Shown here piece after piece: positions 24,764-34,481 of a stretch of DNA of 64,000 nucleotides. The position numbers and the translations under genes were made by a program. Source of the DNA: Halomarina halobia (lineage in GTDB: Archaea > Halobacteriota > Halobacteria > Halobacteriales > Haloarculaceae); contig NZ_CP119993.1 in the NCBI RefSeq assembly GCF_029338575.1, positions 1,054,001 through 1,118,000 of the forward strand, given 5' to 3'. The notes beneath the pieces were generated by a model. The model was given only the letters and a program-made list of their open reading frames with translations, ran no database searches and was not told the DNA's origin. The first letter of the stretch is position 1, and each line of letters starts with the position of its first letter.

Positions 24764-26764
24764 ATGCACCTGCGTGACGCGTTGAACGACTACAAACGGT
24801 ACCGTGGCGACCGGACGAGGTTTCCCGGGGAGCGGCGGACGACGACGGGTCGCTTCGCCGGCGACGGGGGGCGACTCGTCCACGTGGAGACGGACGGCTC
24901 GGTCAGGGACTTCAGCTACCCGCTCGTCGGTTTAGCCGGGATCGCTCGCTCCCGGTTCGGCGTCCGCCCGGCCGACGCCGGGGACGCGGACGTGACGTGG
25001 TTCGAGGCCGGCGCGACGCAGCGCTACCGCGATGGCACCGCGCTCATCGCGACCGACCACGAGACGGCGTACGGACGCGTCGCGCAGTACGACCTCGCGC
25101 TCGACGACGTTCACGTCACGCACTTCGACGCGAGCGCGGCCGACCGATCGCTCGAGATCGTCGCCTGCGTGGGCTTCGCCCCCGACGGTCGGGACACGCG
25201 CGTCGGACAGCTTCACCACGGCGACGTCGTCGAGGTGTACCACGCGGAGGAGACCGACTACCTCGCGAGTGCGACCGGGGTCGAGGCGGTCCGCGGCGTC
25301 GCGTTCGGCGGCTTCGAGGAACTGCTCGATCGGACGCCTGCTGAGTACCCGCGCGGCGGTTCGGCTACCCCCGACGCACACCCGCTGAGTGGCGACGTCG
25401 TGTGTGTCGTTCCGACCGACGCCGGGACGGCGACGCTCGCGACGCTCCTGACGACGCGCGCCAACCGTCCGCGCGAGGCGGCGCTCGACGCGGTCCGCAC
25501 GGCCGCACGCGACCACGACCGCGCGTCGCTGGAGCGGGTCGCGGACCGCCGTGGACCGCCGACGGTCGCCTCGGACCTCCCCCACCCCGACGCGCTCGCG
25601 GCCGACTTGCGCGTCCTCTCGCTGCTGTCCGGGCGGACCGGCCTGCGCGTCGCCGGCCCGGACTTCGATCCGTACTACGCCCACTCCGGCGGCTACGGCT
25701 ACTCGTGGTTCCGCGACGACTCGGAGATCTCCCGCTTCCTCCTGGAGGCCGACCGCCGATTCGACCTCGGGCTCGACGATTGGCACGCGCGCAGCGCGGC
25801 GGTCTACCGCGAGACGCAACTCGACGACGGGACGTGGCCCCACCGCGTCTGGCCGTTCGACGCCACGCTCGCCCCGGGGTGGGCCAACGCGCGGCTGGAA
25901 GCGGGCGACGGTGTCGACTACCAGGCCGACCAGACGGGGAGCGTCGCGGCGTTCCTCGCCGACGCCGACGGGGACAACCGCGGGTCGCTCGAACGAGCGC
26001 TCGACGGACTCGACTCCGGCCTCGCGGCAGACGGTCGGCCGGTCACCTGTCAGAACGCCTGGGAGGACATGTCCGGACGGTTCGCACACACCGCCGCCAC
26101 CTTCCTCGAGGCGTACTCCGCGCTCGTCGCGACGGGGGTAGACGGGATCGCGGATCGCGCCGCGGATCGCGCCGAGCGCGTCTACGACGCCCTCGACGAC
26201 CTCTGGATGGAAGACCGCGGCGTCTACGCCCTGCGGGAGTACGGCGAGGGCCACGAGCGAGCGGGTGACCTCGACGGGCGGTGCGATTCGGCGACGCTCG
26301 CGCTCGCGAGCGCACACCGCGCCTACGCCCGGAAGGGCGACCTCGACGAACGTCGGCTCGACCGGCTCGTCTCGCACGTCGAGACGGTCGTCGCGGAACT
26401 GCGCCGTGACACGGACGCGGTCGCCGGCCTCGTCCGGTACGAGGGCGACGAGTGGCGACGGCGCGAGCAGGAACGCGAGAAGATCTGGACGGTCTCGACG
26501 GCGTGGGGTGCCCACGCGGCCGCGTCGCTGGCGGCGCTCCTCGCGGACCGCGGCGACGGGCGCGCCGACCGACTCGCCGCGACCGCGCGCGACCTGCTCG
26601 CGCTCGTCCTCCCCGGCGGGCCGCTCTGTCTCGACAGCGGCTACCTCCCGGAGCAGGTGTTCGACGACGGGACACCCGACAGCGCCACCCCGCTCGGGTG
26701 GCCCCACGCGCTCAGGCTGGCGACGGTCGCTCTCATGGACGACTACGGGATACTGGAGCGGTGA
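24764..26764 (+). CDS. GH15 glucoamylase-like glucan alpha-glucosidase
   Basis: This 666-residue protein has an N-terminal beta-sandwich domain (about 1-260) and a C-terminal (alpha/alpha)6 barrel with GH15 motifs. These are GYGYSWFRDDSEI (about 308-322), CQNAWEDMSGRFAHT with catalytic Glu434, and YLPEQVFDDGTPD with catalytic Glu630. It releases glucose from the non-reducing ends of alpha-glucans or maltodextrins. No signal peptide is seen, so it acts in the cytoplasm, likely on oligosaccharides brought in by the adjacent Dpp-type importer. The gene is visibly more GC-rich than its neighbours. It has its own promoter with a motif shared with the importer operon. Confidence 0.88.
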   Translation: MHLRDALNDYKRYRGDRTRFPGERRTTTGRFAGDGGRLVHVETDGSVRDFSYPLVGLAGIARSRFGVRPADAGDADVTWFEAGATQRYRDGTALIATDHETAYGRVAQYDLALDDVHVTHFDASAADRSLEIVACVGFAPDGRDTRVGQLHHGDVVEVYHAEETDYLASATGVEAVRGVAFGGFEELLDRTPAEYPRGGSATPDAHPLSGDVVCVVPTDAGTATLATLLTTRANRPREAALDAVRTAARDHDRASLERVADRRGPPTVASDLPHPDALAADLRVLSLLSGRTGLRVAGPDFDPYYAHSGGYGYSWFRDDSEISRFLLEADRRFDLGLDDWHARSAAVYRETQLDDGTWPHRVWPFDATLAPGWANARLEAGDGVDYQADQTGSVAAFLADADGDNRGSLERALDGLDSGLAADGRPVTCQNAWEDMSGRFAHTAATFLEAYSALVATGVDGIADRAADRAERVYDALDDLWMEDRGVYALREYGEGHERAGDLDGRCDSATLALASAHRAYARKGDLDERRLDRLVSHVETVVAELRRDTDAVAGLVRYEGDEWRRREQEREKIWTVSTAWGAHAAASLAALLADRGDGRADRLAATARDLLALVLPGGPLCLDSGYLPEQVFDDGTPDSATPLGWPHALRLATVALMDDYGILER

Positions 26765-26869
26765 GCGAACGACCGCCGGACGATCGCCCACGCCGGTTCG
26801 ACGCCCCGACGGCGGTCTCGAGCTTCCAAGCAGGCGTCCCCGGCTCCGACGTCGACGCGTCGTCCGCCG

Positions 26870-27061
26870 TCAGAACGGGTCCCAGTCCGCCCGAATGAGC
26901 AGGCCGAGGCCGAGTAACGAGACGCCGATGACGACGAACGCCATCAGCGAGATCGTGCGGGCGGCGGACCCCGGCGGCTGGAACGGGTAGGCGAGGGCGA
27001 GCAGCGTCAACAGCACGAGATCGAGCGCGAACATCGCCCGCCAGACGGTCATAGCAGACAT
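26870..27061 (-). CDS. Small two-helix membrane protein
   Basis: This 63-residue protein is almost entirely two hydrophobic helices (about 8-28 and 36-57) separated by a Pro-Gly-rich turn (YPFQPPGSAA). It begins 14 nt after the second TrmB-type gene and is the last gene of the importer operon on this strand. No family is recognised; a role with the transporter is only inferred from position. Confidence 0.65.
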   Translation of the reverse strand: MSAMTVWRAMFALDLVLLTLLALAYPFQPPGSAARTISLMAFVVIGVSLLGLGLLIRADWDPF

Positions 27062-27074
27062 GCCTCGTTCCCCC

Positions 27075-28133
27075 TCACGTCCTCCGCACGGTGATTGTTT
27101 CGGCCGTGTAGTCCTCGACGAACGCGCCGGGACCGCCGACGCTCACCGTCCCGCCGTCCCCGGTCTCGACGATGATCCCGTTCTCGACCGGGAAGTCGCC
27201 GGTCTCCGGCGCTACGAGGCTCTGTCTGACGTCGACGACCCGGCCGGACAGCTCCTCCCCCGCCGCGGTCTCCACCTCGACGACCGGATCGGTGCCGGCG
27301 CGGAGGTGGAGTACGGTCTGGACCACCGCGTGGCGGAAGGACGCGAACCGGCGGGGGAGGGGTTCCGGCTCCGTCACGAACCGCTGACTCGCGACGGGCC
27401 AGAAGCTCCCGATGAACGAGCCGAGGACGGACCCAGCGAGGTGGACCTGCGAGAGCACGACGGCCGTGTCGTCGGCGTGGGGGCCGGCGAGGAGGTCGGC
27501 GTCGCCGAGGATGGCGTCGTAGTTGTCGGCGACGAGCATGAAGGGGGTGTTCTCCGTCCACGTGCGGACGACGCTGGCGCGTCCCTCGAACCGGGACGGG
27601 GGCGTCGGCTCCGGCCCCGCGTCGCTGTACAGACCGATCACCAGCACGTCGCGATCGACGGCGTCCGCGAGGTCCTGCGCAACCGACTCGTGCACCGACA
27701 GGGGGAGACAGAGGAAGACCTCCTCGCGGGCGTTCGAGATCAGTTCGCGGAGGTACTTCAGTGCGGTCTGTCGGGACTTCACCGTCTGGAACCGGGCGGT
27801 CAGCGGCTCGGTCTCCGCGTGGCGGTTCTCCAGCGTCGGCGTCAGCGACTGGAGTCGCTCTGACATCCGGGCGATCGCCTCCGACGGCGGGCGCGCCCGG
27901 ACGGTCGTCGGCGAGGCGTGATCGTTCATCTGGACGAGCCCCCGATCGGCCAGCTGCGACGCGATGCTGTAGACGTACCGCTTCGAGACGTCGGCGTGGT
28001 CCGCGATCGTGCTCGCGGTCGCCTCCCCGCGGTCGAGCACGGCGAGGTAGGTCTCGATCTCCTTCTCCGAGAGGCCGAACGTGTTCAGCTCTCGTCTGAG
28101 GGTCTCGTCGTCGACGGGTCCGCTCCGGCTCAT
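27075..28133 (-). CDS. TrmB-type sugar-responsive regulator (2)
   Basis: This 352-residue regulator is a paralogue of the one at 23525. Its winged helix (about 12-75) contains GLSEKEIETYLAVLDRGEATAS and KRYVYSIASQLADRG. Its C-terminal sugar-sensing domain ends with GRVVDVRQSLVAP and VSVGGPGAFVEDYTAETITV. It starts 2 nt after the fused ATPase gene stops, so it is co-transcribed with the importer and probably regulates it. The two regulators bracket the GH15 gene, suggesting division of labour, for example one for hydrolase and one for transport. Confidence 0.9.
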   Translation of the reverse strand: MSRSGPVDDETLRRELNTFGLSEKEIETYLAVLDRGEATASTIADHADVSKRYVYSIASQLADRGLVQMNDHASPTTVRARPPSEAIARMSERLQSLTPTLENRHAETEPLTARFQTVKSRQTALKYLRELISNAREEVFLCLPLSVHESVAQDLADAVDRDVLVIGLYSDAGPEPTPPSRFEGRASVVRTWTENTPFMLVADNYDAILGDADLLAGPHADDTAVVLSQVHLAGSVLGSFIGSFWPVASQRFVTEPEPLPRRFASFRHAVVQTVLHLRAGTDPVVEVETAAGEELSGRVVDVRQSLVAPETGDFPVENGIIVETGDGGTVSVGGPGAFVEDYTAETITVRRT

Positions 28134-28135
28134 GG

Positions 28136-30565
28136 TCAGTCCGCGAACCCCCTCGGTTCGCCCGACCGGTCGGGATCGTACAGGTGACAGGCGACCGGAT
28201 GGCCGCCCGCGGCCGCCGCCGGTCGAGCCCGCTCACAGACGCTCTCGTAGTGCTCGCGAAGCCCCGCACTCGCGCGCTCCCAGTCGCCCTCGACGACCGC
28301 CGCGAGCGCCTCGTCGACGCGCTCGCGGTGGGGTTCGGGGAGCGCCTCGTCGAAGGCGCGTTCCCGGAGGTCGTCGACCGTCGATCCGGTCGGGCTCTCG
28401 CCGAACAGTTCGGCCGAACGCTCGTCGAGCGCGTGGCGTAGGCTCATGATTTCGTTGTACACCGCCTGGTCGATCTCCATCCCGTCCGGCGGGATGACAT
28501 TCGGACAGCGGGTGTGAAACCGACAGCCACTGGGCGGATCGACGGGATCGGGGATGTCGATGTCCCGCACAGGCGGCTCGTCGACGTCGTCATCGGGATC
28601 GAGGTCGGCGGTCGCCCACCGGAGCACCCTCGTGTAGGGGTGTCGCGGATTTCGGAGTACCTCCTCGGCCGGCCCGACCTCGACCAGTTCGCCGAGGTAC
28701 ATGATGCCGACGCGGCCGCCGGCAGTCTCGGCGAGGTAGCGAGCGTTCGAGAGGTTGTGCGAGATGAACAGGTAGGAGGTACCGAACTCCTCCTGGAGTT
28801 CGAGCAGTAGGTCCATCATCTCCACGCGGAGCGAGACGTCGAGCGCCGACACCGCCTCGTCCGCGAGGATGAGATCGGGATTCATCAGCAGCGCGCGGAC
28901 GAGCGCGACCCGCTGTTGCTCCCCCCCGCTCAACTGGTGGGGGAAGCGGTGCGCGTAGTCCGTCGCGGGCTTCATGCCGACGCGCTCCAGCATCCGCAGG
29001 ATGCGCGCCTGGCGGTCCTCGCTCCCCAGGTCCGGTTGCCACTGCTTCAGCGGCGCGGCGAGCGTCTTCATCACCGTCCGGTTCGGGTTCAGCGCGCTCC
29101 CCGGGTCCTGGTGGATGATCTGGAGGGACTTTCGGATCTCCCCGAAGGGGATGTCTCCGCCGCCGTCTCTCACCTCCCACACGTCCCGATCGCGGTAGCG
29201 CACGCTCCCCCCGGTGGGACGCTGGACGCCGATGGCGGTCTTGCCGAGCGTCGTCTTCCCGCAGCCCGACTCGCCGACGAGCGCGACGACGTCGCGCTCG
29301 GGAACCGCGAGACTGATGCCGTCGACCGCGCCGACCGTCTCGGGGTCGTTGAACAGCCCCTCGACGAACCCCTGTTCCTTCTCGAAGTGGACTTCGACGT
29401 CGTCGAGCGAGACGACCGCGTCGCGGTCGTCGAGGCGGTCGGGGGTCGGTCCGGCCGCTTCGGGCGGCCCGGTCGTCGCGGTCGTCCCGGTTCGCTCCGC
29501 CGCGTCGATCTCGTCGTCGAGCGACCCGAGGTCGTAGTCGACGGCCTCGCTCGCCTCCGTCCAGTGGTGACAGGCGACGACGTGCCCGTCGTCGTCGGCG
29601 TCGTACATCGGCGGATCGACTGAGCGACACTGGTCGTCAGCGAGGGGACACCGGTCGGCGTAGGTGCACCCGGACGGGATGTTCACCGGGTCGGGCGCGC
29701 TCCCCGCGATGGAGTCCATCGTCTCGAGCGGGGCGTCGAGGTTCGGCACCGCCTTCAACAGCGCCCGCGTGTAGGGGTGCGTGGCGTTCCGGACGAGTTC
29801 GTCAGCCGGGCCGACCTCGACGAGTTCGAAGGCGTACATCACCGCCAGGCGATCGGCGAGCCCGGCGACCAGCGGCAGGTCGTGGGTGATGAAGATGACG
29901 GTCAGATCGTACTTCTCCTGTAGCTCGGATAGCAGCGAGAGGATGGACCGCTGCATGAGGAGGTCGAGCGCGGCGGTCGGCTCATCCATCACCAGCACGT
30001 TCGGCTCGAGGATCAGCGACAGCGCGATGAGCGCCCGCTGGCTCATCCCGCCGCTCAGTTCGTGCGGGTAAGACTCGAGCACCCGCTCCGGGTCCAGGTA
30101 GAGATCGGAGAGCAGCCGGCGGGCGCGGTCCATCCCCGCTCCGACGTCGGCGTCGTGGGCCTTCAGCGTCTCCTCGAAGTGGCTCGCGATGGTCATCGTC
30201 GGGTTGAACGAACTCATCGCCCCCTGGAACACCATCGCGATCTCCTCCCAGCGGAGGCGCTTCAGTTCCGCCCCCGAGAGATTCAGCACGTCGACCGGAT
30301 CGCCGTCCGGCGGGTAGTAGGTGACCTCGCCGGTGAGGCGACCCGGTTCATCGACGGCGTCGAGCATCGCGGAGGCGAGCATCGACTTGCCCGACCCCGA
30401 CTCCCCGACGACGCCGACGATCTCCTGGCGCTTCACGTCGAGGTCGACGCCGTTCAGCACCCGGGAGACCCCGCGGTCCATCTCGAAGGTCACCTCGGCG
30501 TTCCGTATCTCGATGATCGTGTCGCTCTCGGTGGCCTCGTCGCGGCGCTGCCCGGTCGTCGCCAT
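28136..30565 (-). CDS. Fused DppD-DppF ABC importer ATPase
   Basis: This 809-residue protein joins two oligopeptide-type ABC ATPases. The first half has Walker A GESGSGKS (about 54-61), signature LSGGMSQRALIAL and Walker B VMDEPTAALD. The second has GESGCGKTT (about 427), LSGGEQQRVALVRA and ADEAVSALD. Each half ends with the Cys-rich oligopeptide-importer tail (CTYADRCPLADDQC and CRFHTRCPNV). Fusion of the two ATPases into one chain is common in haloarchaea. It powers the permeases at 30565 and 31595. This importer class carries peptides but also oligosaccharides; the GH15 and TrmB neighbours favour a carbohydrate. Confidence 0.94.
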   Translation of the reverse strand: MATTGQRRDEATESDTIIEIRNAEVTFEMDRGVSRVLNGVDLDVKRQEIVGVVGESGSGKSMLASAMLDAVDEPGRLTGEVTYYPPDGDPVDVLNLSGAELKRLRWEEIAMVFQGAMSSFNPTMTIASHFEETLKAHDADVGAGMDRARRLLSDLYLDPERVLESYPHELSGGMSQRALIALSLILEPNVLVMDEPTAALDLLMQRSILSLLSELQEKYDLTVIFITHDLPLVAGLADRLAVMYAFELVEVGPADELVRNATHPYTRALLKAVPNLDAPLETMDSIAGSAPDPVNIPSGCTYADRCPLADDQCRSVDPPMYDADDDGHVVACHHWTEASEAVDYDLGSLDDEIDAAERTGTTATTGPPEAAGPTPDRLDDRDAVVSLDDVEVHFEKEQGFVEGLFNDPETVGAVDGISLAVPERDVVALVGESGCGKTTLGKTAIGVQRPTGGSVRYRDRDVWEVRDGGGDIPFGEIRKSLQIIHQDPGSALNPNRTVMKTLAAPLKQWQPDLGSEDRQARILRMLERVGMKPATDYAHRFPHQLSGGEQQRVALVRALLMNPDLILADEAVSALDVSLRVEMMDLLLELQEEFGTSYLFISHNLSNARYLAETAGGRVGIMYLGELVEVGPAEEVLRNPRHPYTRVLRWATADLDPDDDVDEPPVRDIDIPDPVDPPSGCRFHTRCPNVIPPDGMEIDQAVYNEIMSLRHALDERSAELFGESPTGSTVDDLRERAFDEALPEPHRERVDEALAAVVEGDWERASAGLREHYESVCERARPAAAAGGHPVACHLYDPDRSGEPRGFAD

Positions 30566-31617
30566 CAGCGGACCACCCCCGTCGAGCGGGCGTCGGTCGA
30601 TCTGTCGTCGACGTCCTCGTCGGTCGCCGTCCGGGAGAGGTGTCGAGCGCGGACCCGTGGGTTGAACAGGCGATCAGCGGCCTGCGCGAACATCGTGAGC
30701 GCCAGCGCGAGGCCGATGACGGCGAGCATCGGCATCAACAGCCAGTGGAACGCCGCCGGGGAGGAGACCGCGCCGGCCTGGCTGTACGCGTTGTCCATCA
30801 TCACGCCCCAGTTCGCTTCGGTGTACGGCAGGATGCCGAGGAAGTACAGCGCGACGGAGCCGAAGATGACGTTTCGGGCCTGCTGGACGAAGTTCATGGT
30901 GACGTACGGCATGAGGTTCGGGACGATGTCGACCGCGATGACCTTCCGCGTCGGGATGCCGAGGATACGCGAGGCCTCCACGTAGGGTGCGTCGCGCAGG
31001 GTCAACACCTGTGAGCGGATCGAGCGCGCCAGCCCCGCCCACGCGTTGATCGCGAGCAGGACGCCGATCACGGCCGGATTGCCGGTGAGAGCGTCCTGCA
31101 GCGCGCCCGCGAGGACGATGACGAGCACGAGACCGGGGAGGGTCATGGCGACGTCGGTGAACGTCATGATGACGCTGTCGACGGTGCCGCCTTTGTAGCC
31201 GGAGACGGTCCCCAGGACGGTGCCGAGGGCGACCGAGAACACCGCGCCCGACAGGACCATGACGAGCATCGACGGCGTCGCGTGGACGATCTGCGCGAAG
31301 ATGTCGACCCCCGAGTACGTCGTCCCCAGCGGGTGCGCCAGGCTGTAGAACGCGCCGAGGAGCGCCGGCCCCTGGTTGGGTTGCGGCTCGGGAACGAGCA
31401 GCACGCCGACGGTCCCCATCAGCACGTACCCGGCGATGATCGCCGAGGAGAACAGCGCGCGCCGGTCGCTCATGACGATGCTCGCGGGCGCGACGACGAC
31501 CTCCTCGAACGATCGTCGGTAGCGCTCGCGCCGGGAGAGGTTCGTGCCGGCGACGGTCTCGAAGTCCGACTGGGCGGCGTTCGCTCCGGTCCCCTCAGTA
31601 GGACTCACTGTTCCCAC
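30565..31617 (-). CDS. Dpp/Opp-type ABC permease (DppC)
   Basis: This 350-residue membrane protein has an N-terminal cytoplasmic tail, a first helix near residue 55, and five further helices with the DppC-type loop EASRILGIPTRKVIAVDIVPN facing the ATPase. Its start overlaps the end of the DppB gene by 23 nt, and its stop touches the ATPase start, showing one operon. It forms one half of the translocation channel. Confidence 0.93.
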   Translation of the reverse strand: MGTVSPTEGTGANAAQSDFETVAGTNLSRRERYRRSFEEVVVAPASIVMSDRRALFSSAIIAGYVLMGTVGVLLVPEPQPNQGPALLGAFYSLAHPLGTTYSGVDIFAQIVHATPSMLVMVLSGAVFSVALGTVLGTVSGYKGGTVDSVIMTFTDVAMTLPGLVLVIVLAGALQDALTGNPAVIGVLLAINAWAGLARSIRSQVLTLRDAPYVEASRILGIPTRKVIAVDIVPNLMPYVTMNFVQQARNVIFGSVALYFLGILPYTEANWGVMMDNAYSQAGAVSSPAAFHWLLMPMLAVIGLALALTMFAQAADRLFNPRVRARHLSRTATDEDVDDRSTDARSTGVVR

Positions 31618-32602
31618 CTCCCTTCGCCCGCGGATCGATGTAGCCGTACGTCAGGTCGGCGATGAACACGCCGATGGTGACGGCGACGGCGATGATCATG
31701 AACGCCCCCATCATCACAGGGTAGTCTCGCTGCCCGATGGCCTGGATGAGGTAGTAGCCGACGCCGGGGTAGGCGAAGATCTGTTCGAGGATGACCGACC
31801 CGCCGAACATGAACCCGATCGAGATGAGCAGCCCCGTGTACATGGGGAGGATGGCGTTCCGCCCGACGTACCGGAGCGCGATGCGGCGCTCGGGCAGGCC
31901 GCGCAGGCGCGCCACCCGAAGGTAGTCCTCGCCGAGGACGCGGATGCTGTTGCCCCGCATCGTCAGCGCCCAGCCGCCGAAGCTGGCGACGACCAGCGAG
32001 AGGATGGGAAGCGCGCCGTGGTACAGGACACTCAGGACGAAGTCGAGGTTCGGACCGACCGGGACGCTCGACGCGTACCGGCCGCCCGTCGGGAACAGGT
32101 CGAACCGGTACCCGAGGAACGCGATGAACAGGAGGCCGATGACGTAGAAGGGGATGGAGTTCGACACGAGCGACACCGCTGTCGCCGCCGTGTCGAAGCG
32201 GCTTCCCTCCCGGTAGGCCATGAACGCGCCCAGCGAGACGCCGATTACGAATTGAATGAACAGCGCCGACGCCATCAGGAAGACGGTCCACGGTAGCGCC
32301 GGGCCGAGGACGGCGGTCACCGGCTCGTTGTACCAGATGGAGGTCCCGAAGTCGAGGTGCAGAACGTCCCAGACGTAGTCGACGTACTGGACGTACAGCG
32401 GCTCGTCGGTGGCGATGTTGGTCTGAGCGGCGATGCGCTGGTTGATCTGCTCCTGCGTGAGGCCGCCGCCCTGCTGGATGAGTTGCGCCCGGAGATAGTC
32501 GGCCGGTCCCCCCGGGAGGAGGCGGATGATGCCGAACGATAGAGAGACGACCGCGAAGACGGTGAACACCGCCTGCCCGGTGCGACGGAGGAGATAGCTC
32601 AT
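31595..32602 (-). CDS. Dpp/Opp-type ABC permease (DppB)
   Basis: This 335-residue protein begins MSYLLRRTGQAVFTVFAVVS, a standard DppB first helix. It contains the loop YLRVARLRGLPERRIALRYV for ATPase contact and ends in TYGYIDPRAK, typical of the family. I chose the ATG at 32602 over an upstream frame start because the preceding residues are not membrane-like and overlap the region just after the binding-protein gene. It is the second gene of the importer operon. Confidence 0.93.
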   Translation of the reverse strand: MSYLLRRTGQAVFTVFAVVSLSFGIIRLLPGGPADYLRAQLIQQGGGLTQEQINQRIAAQTNIATDEPLYVQYVDYVWDVLHLDFGTSIWYNEPVTAVLGPALPWTVFLMASALFIQFVIGVSLGAFMAYREGSRFDTAATAVSLVSNSIPFYVIGLLFIAFLGYRFDLFPTGGRYASSVPVGPNLDFVLSVLYHGALPILSLVVASFGGWALTMRGNSIRVLGEDYLRVARLRGLPERRIALRYVGRNAILPMYTGLLISIGFMFGGSVILEQIFAYPGVGYYLIQAIGQRDYPVMMGAFMIIAVAVTIGVFIADLTYGYIDPRAKGGGNSESY

Positions 32603-32625
32603 GTGGTAGTGCCCCTCACCCTCCG

Positions 32626-34437
32626 TCACCCCTGTTTGGCCGTCCAGTCGCCCGTGCGCGGGAGCCACTCGGTCGGCCAGTACAGCTGGATCTTCTCGCT
32701 ATCCGCCGGGGGGACGTTCCAGTCGTCTGAGGTGAGGAACGTCTGGGCGAGCTTCTCCTGGAGCGGGAGCACCGGGAGCGTCTGATTGGTGATCCAGGCG
32801 AGTTCCTGGATCTGCTTCAGCGCGGCCTCGCCGCTGCTCTCGGTGAGCGTCGTCACCAGTTCGCCGGGTGTGACCGACCGCGGCTCGCCCGACGGGTCAG
32901 ACAGCGGCGGGACCTCGAAGCGCTCGGGCACCTTCCAGTAGTCGTTGGAGTCGGTGCTGCTGAACAGGAAGTCGAAGTGGAAGTACGGGTAGCTGTTGTC
33001 GTAGTCCGCCCACCCCTGCAGTCCGATGGTGAACTCGTGGTTCGTGTACACCTTCCCCCAGTAGGTCGAGGTGTCCTGCGCGTTGAGCTGGGACTTGATC
33101 CCGAACGACGATAGCTGGCTCGTGACGGTCTTCGCGCCGGCCACCCAGTCGGTGAAGCCCGCGGGCGCGGAGATGTCGAGCTGGAGCGCCGCTCCGCTCC
33201 CGTCCTTCCACGTGCCGTCCTCCTTCGCGTAGCCGGCCGACTCGAGCAGCTCGGTCGCCTTCGCGGGGTCGGGCTGGTACTTCTCGAACGTGTCCGCGAC
33301 GCCCTTGAGCCACCGGTCCTCGATCGCGCCGCTGAACTGGCCGGTGAGGCCGCTCGGGTACTCGACCGGGAGCTTCGAGTCCGTGCCGGCACCGGAGTTC
33401 TTCGCAACGGCCTTCCGATCGATGACGTAGGCGAGCGCCTTGCGGACCTCGGGCTTCGCGAGGTGTTCGTTGCGAAAGTTGAACACCAGGCCGAGTCCCC
33501 AGTGGCGCGGGATGAGACCGACGTGGGTGTGATCCGGCAACTGCTTGAGCTTGTTCGCGGGCATGAACAGCGTCGCCGACCCGTCGGTCCGGTCGTTGAT
33601 GAGCGCGTTCCAGCGCTTCTGGTTCGTCGGCATGTAGAGGTACTCCATATTCGGGAAGTTGATGTTGCCCGCGTCCGGGTGGTCCTCGTACTTCGTGAGC
33701 AGCGTGCGCTGGGTGTCTGCGTCCTCGAACTTGAACGGGCCGTTGCCGACGGGGTCCGTGATCGCCGTGGTCTGTAGCTCGGAGATGACCTTCGAACGGG
33801 CCTCCTCCCCGCCGGCATCGTCGGCTCGCTTCACGTACTCTCCGTAGACGCTGTCCTTTGCGACCAGCCGCTTCGGCTGGAGGTACGACAGGAGGATCTG
33901 TTCGTTGAGCCTCTGATTCAGGGTGATTTCGACGGTCTTCTCGTCCTGCTTCGTCACCGCCGCAGCGACGCCGTCGACGTACTGGCGCAGCGACCCGCCG
34001 GTGTACATGTCCAGCTTCAGCTGGTTGACGACGTCCGTCGCGGACACGGGCGTCCCGTCGTGCCACGAGAGGCTGTCTCGGACCGTCAGCGTCGCCGAGT
34101 CGTTGTCGAACGTCCAGTCAGAGATCGCATACGGGTAGAACTTCTGCTCGGCGATATTGTAGCGCATGAACCGGTCCCACAGCATGCGGCGCGGTTCCGC
34201 GAAGTTCTTGCTGTTCCAGGGGTTGTACTGGGAGTCCTGCGGAACCGCCCACTGGGCGAACGTCAGTGCCGTGTCGGTCGATCCGCCGCCGCCACCGCCG
34301 CCGCCACCGTTGTCGCTCGCTGCGCGGCGACCCCCACAGCCGGCCAGCGCGCTTGCGATCCCGGTCGTTCCGAGGACCTTCACGAGACCGCGACGGCTCA
34401 GCCCGCCGGCGGTTCCTCCTTTGTTATCTTTCGTCAT
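32626..34437 (-). CDS. Dpp/Opp-type substrate-binding lipoprotein
   Basis: This 603-residue family 5 binding protein has a twin-arginine signal (LSRRGLVKVLG) and lipobox LAGC, then a Gly-rich linker of about nine glycines. This implies Tat export and lipid anchoring. The mature domain has the typical SDWTFDNDSATLTVRDSLSW and ALAYVIDRKAVAKNSG patterns. It is the first gene of the importer operon, and its promoter has a strong TATA box. The start at 34437 places the signal at the usual distance; an upstream start would include promoter DNA. The ligand is peptide or oligosaccharide, the latter favoured by context. Confidence 0.93.
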   Translation of the reverse strand: MTKDNKGGTAGGLSRRGLVKVLGTTGIASALAGCGGRRAASDNGGGGGGGGGSTDTALTFAQWAVPQDSQYNPWNSKNFAEPRRMLWDRFMRYNIAEQKFYPYAISDWTFDNDSATLTVRDSLSWHDGTPVSATDVVNQLKLDMYTGGSLRQYVDGVAAAVTKQDEKTVEITLNQRLNEQILLSYLQPKRLVAKDSVYGEYVKRADDAGGEEARSKVISELQTTAITDPVGNGPFKFEDADTQRTLLTKYEDHPDAGNINFPNMEYLYMPTNQKRWNALINDRTDGSATLFMPANKLKQLPDHTHVGLIPRHWGLGLVFNFRNEHLAKPEVRKALAYVIDRKAVAKNSGAGTDSKLPVEYPSGLTGQFSGAIEDRWLKGVADTFEKYQPDPAKATELLESAGYAKEDGTWKDGSGAALQLDISAPAGFTDWVAGAKTVTSQLSSFGIKSQLNAQDTSTYWGKVYTNHEFTIGLQGWADYDNSYPYFHFDFLFSSTDSNDYWKVPERFEVPPLSDPSGEPRSVTPGELVTTLTESSGEAALKQIQELAWITNQTLPVLPLQEKLAQTFLTSDDWNVPPADSEKIQLYWPTEWLPRTGDWTAKQG

Positions 34438-34463
34438 AGTCCGACTATCCGTGTGGAATGGAG

Positions 34464-34474
34464 GTATATATAAA
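34464..34474 (-). promoter_or_regulatory. TATA box for the Dpp-type importer operon
   Basis: On the minus strand TTTATATATAC lies about 27-37 nt upstream of the start codon at 34437. It is the strongest TATA-like sequence in the window. Confidence 0.6.
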
Positions 34475-34481
34475 TTAGGGT

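Noticed and set aside
24932..26791. 619-codon minus-strand open frame opposite GH15
   Set aside because: Arginine/valine-rich antisense shadow of a GC-rich gene; the plus-strand frame carries complete GH15 catalytic motifs.
26761..26898. Possible 45-residue gene starting GTGA over the GH15 stop
   Set aside because: Start overlap looks like coupling, but the protein is Pro/Ser/Asp-rich without motifs and overlaps the 3' end of the small membrane protein gene on the other strand.
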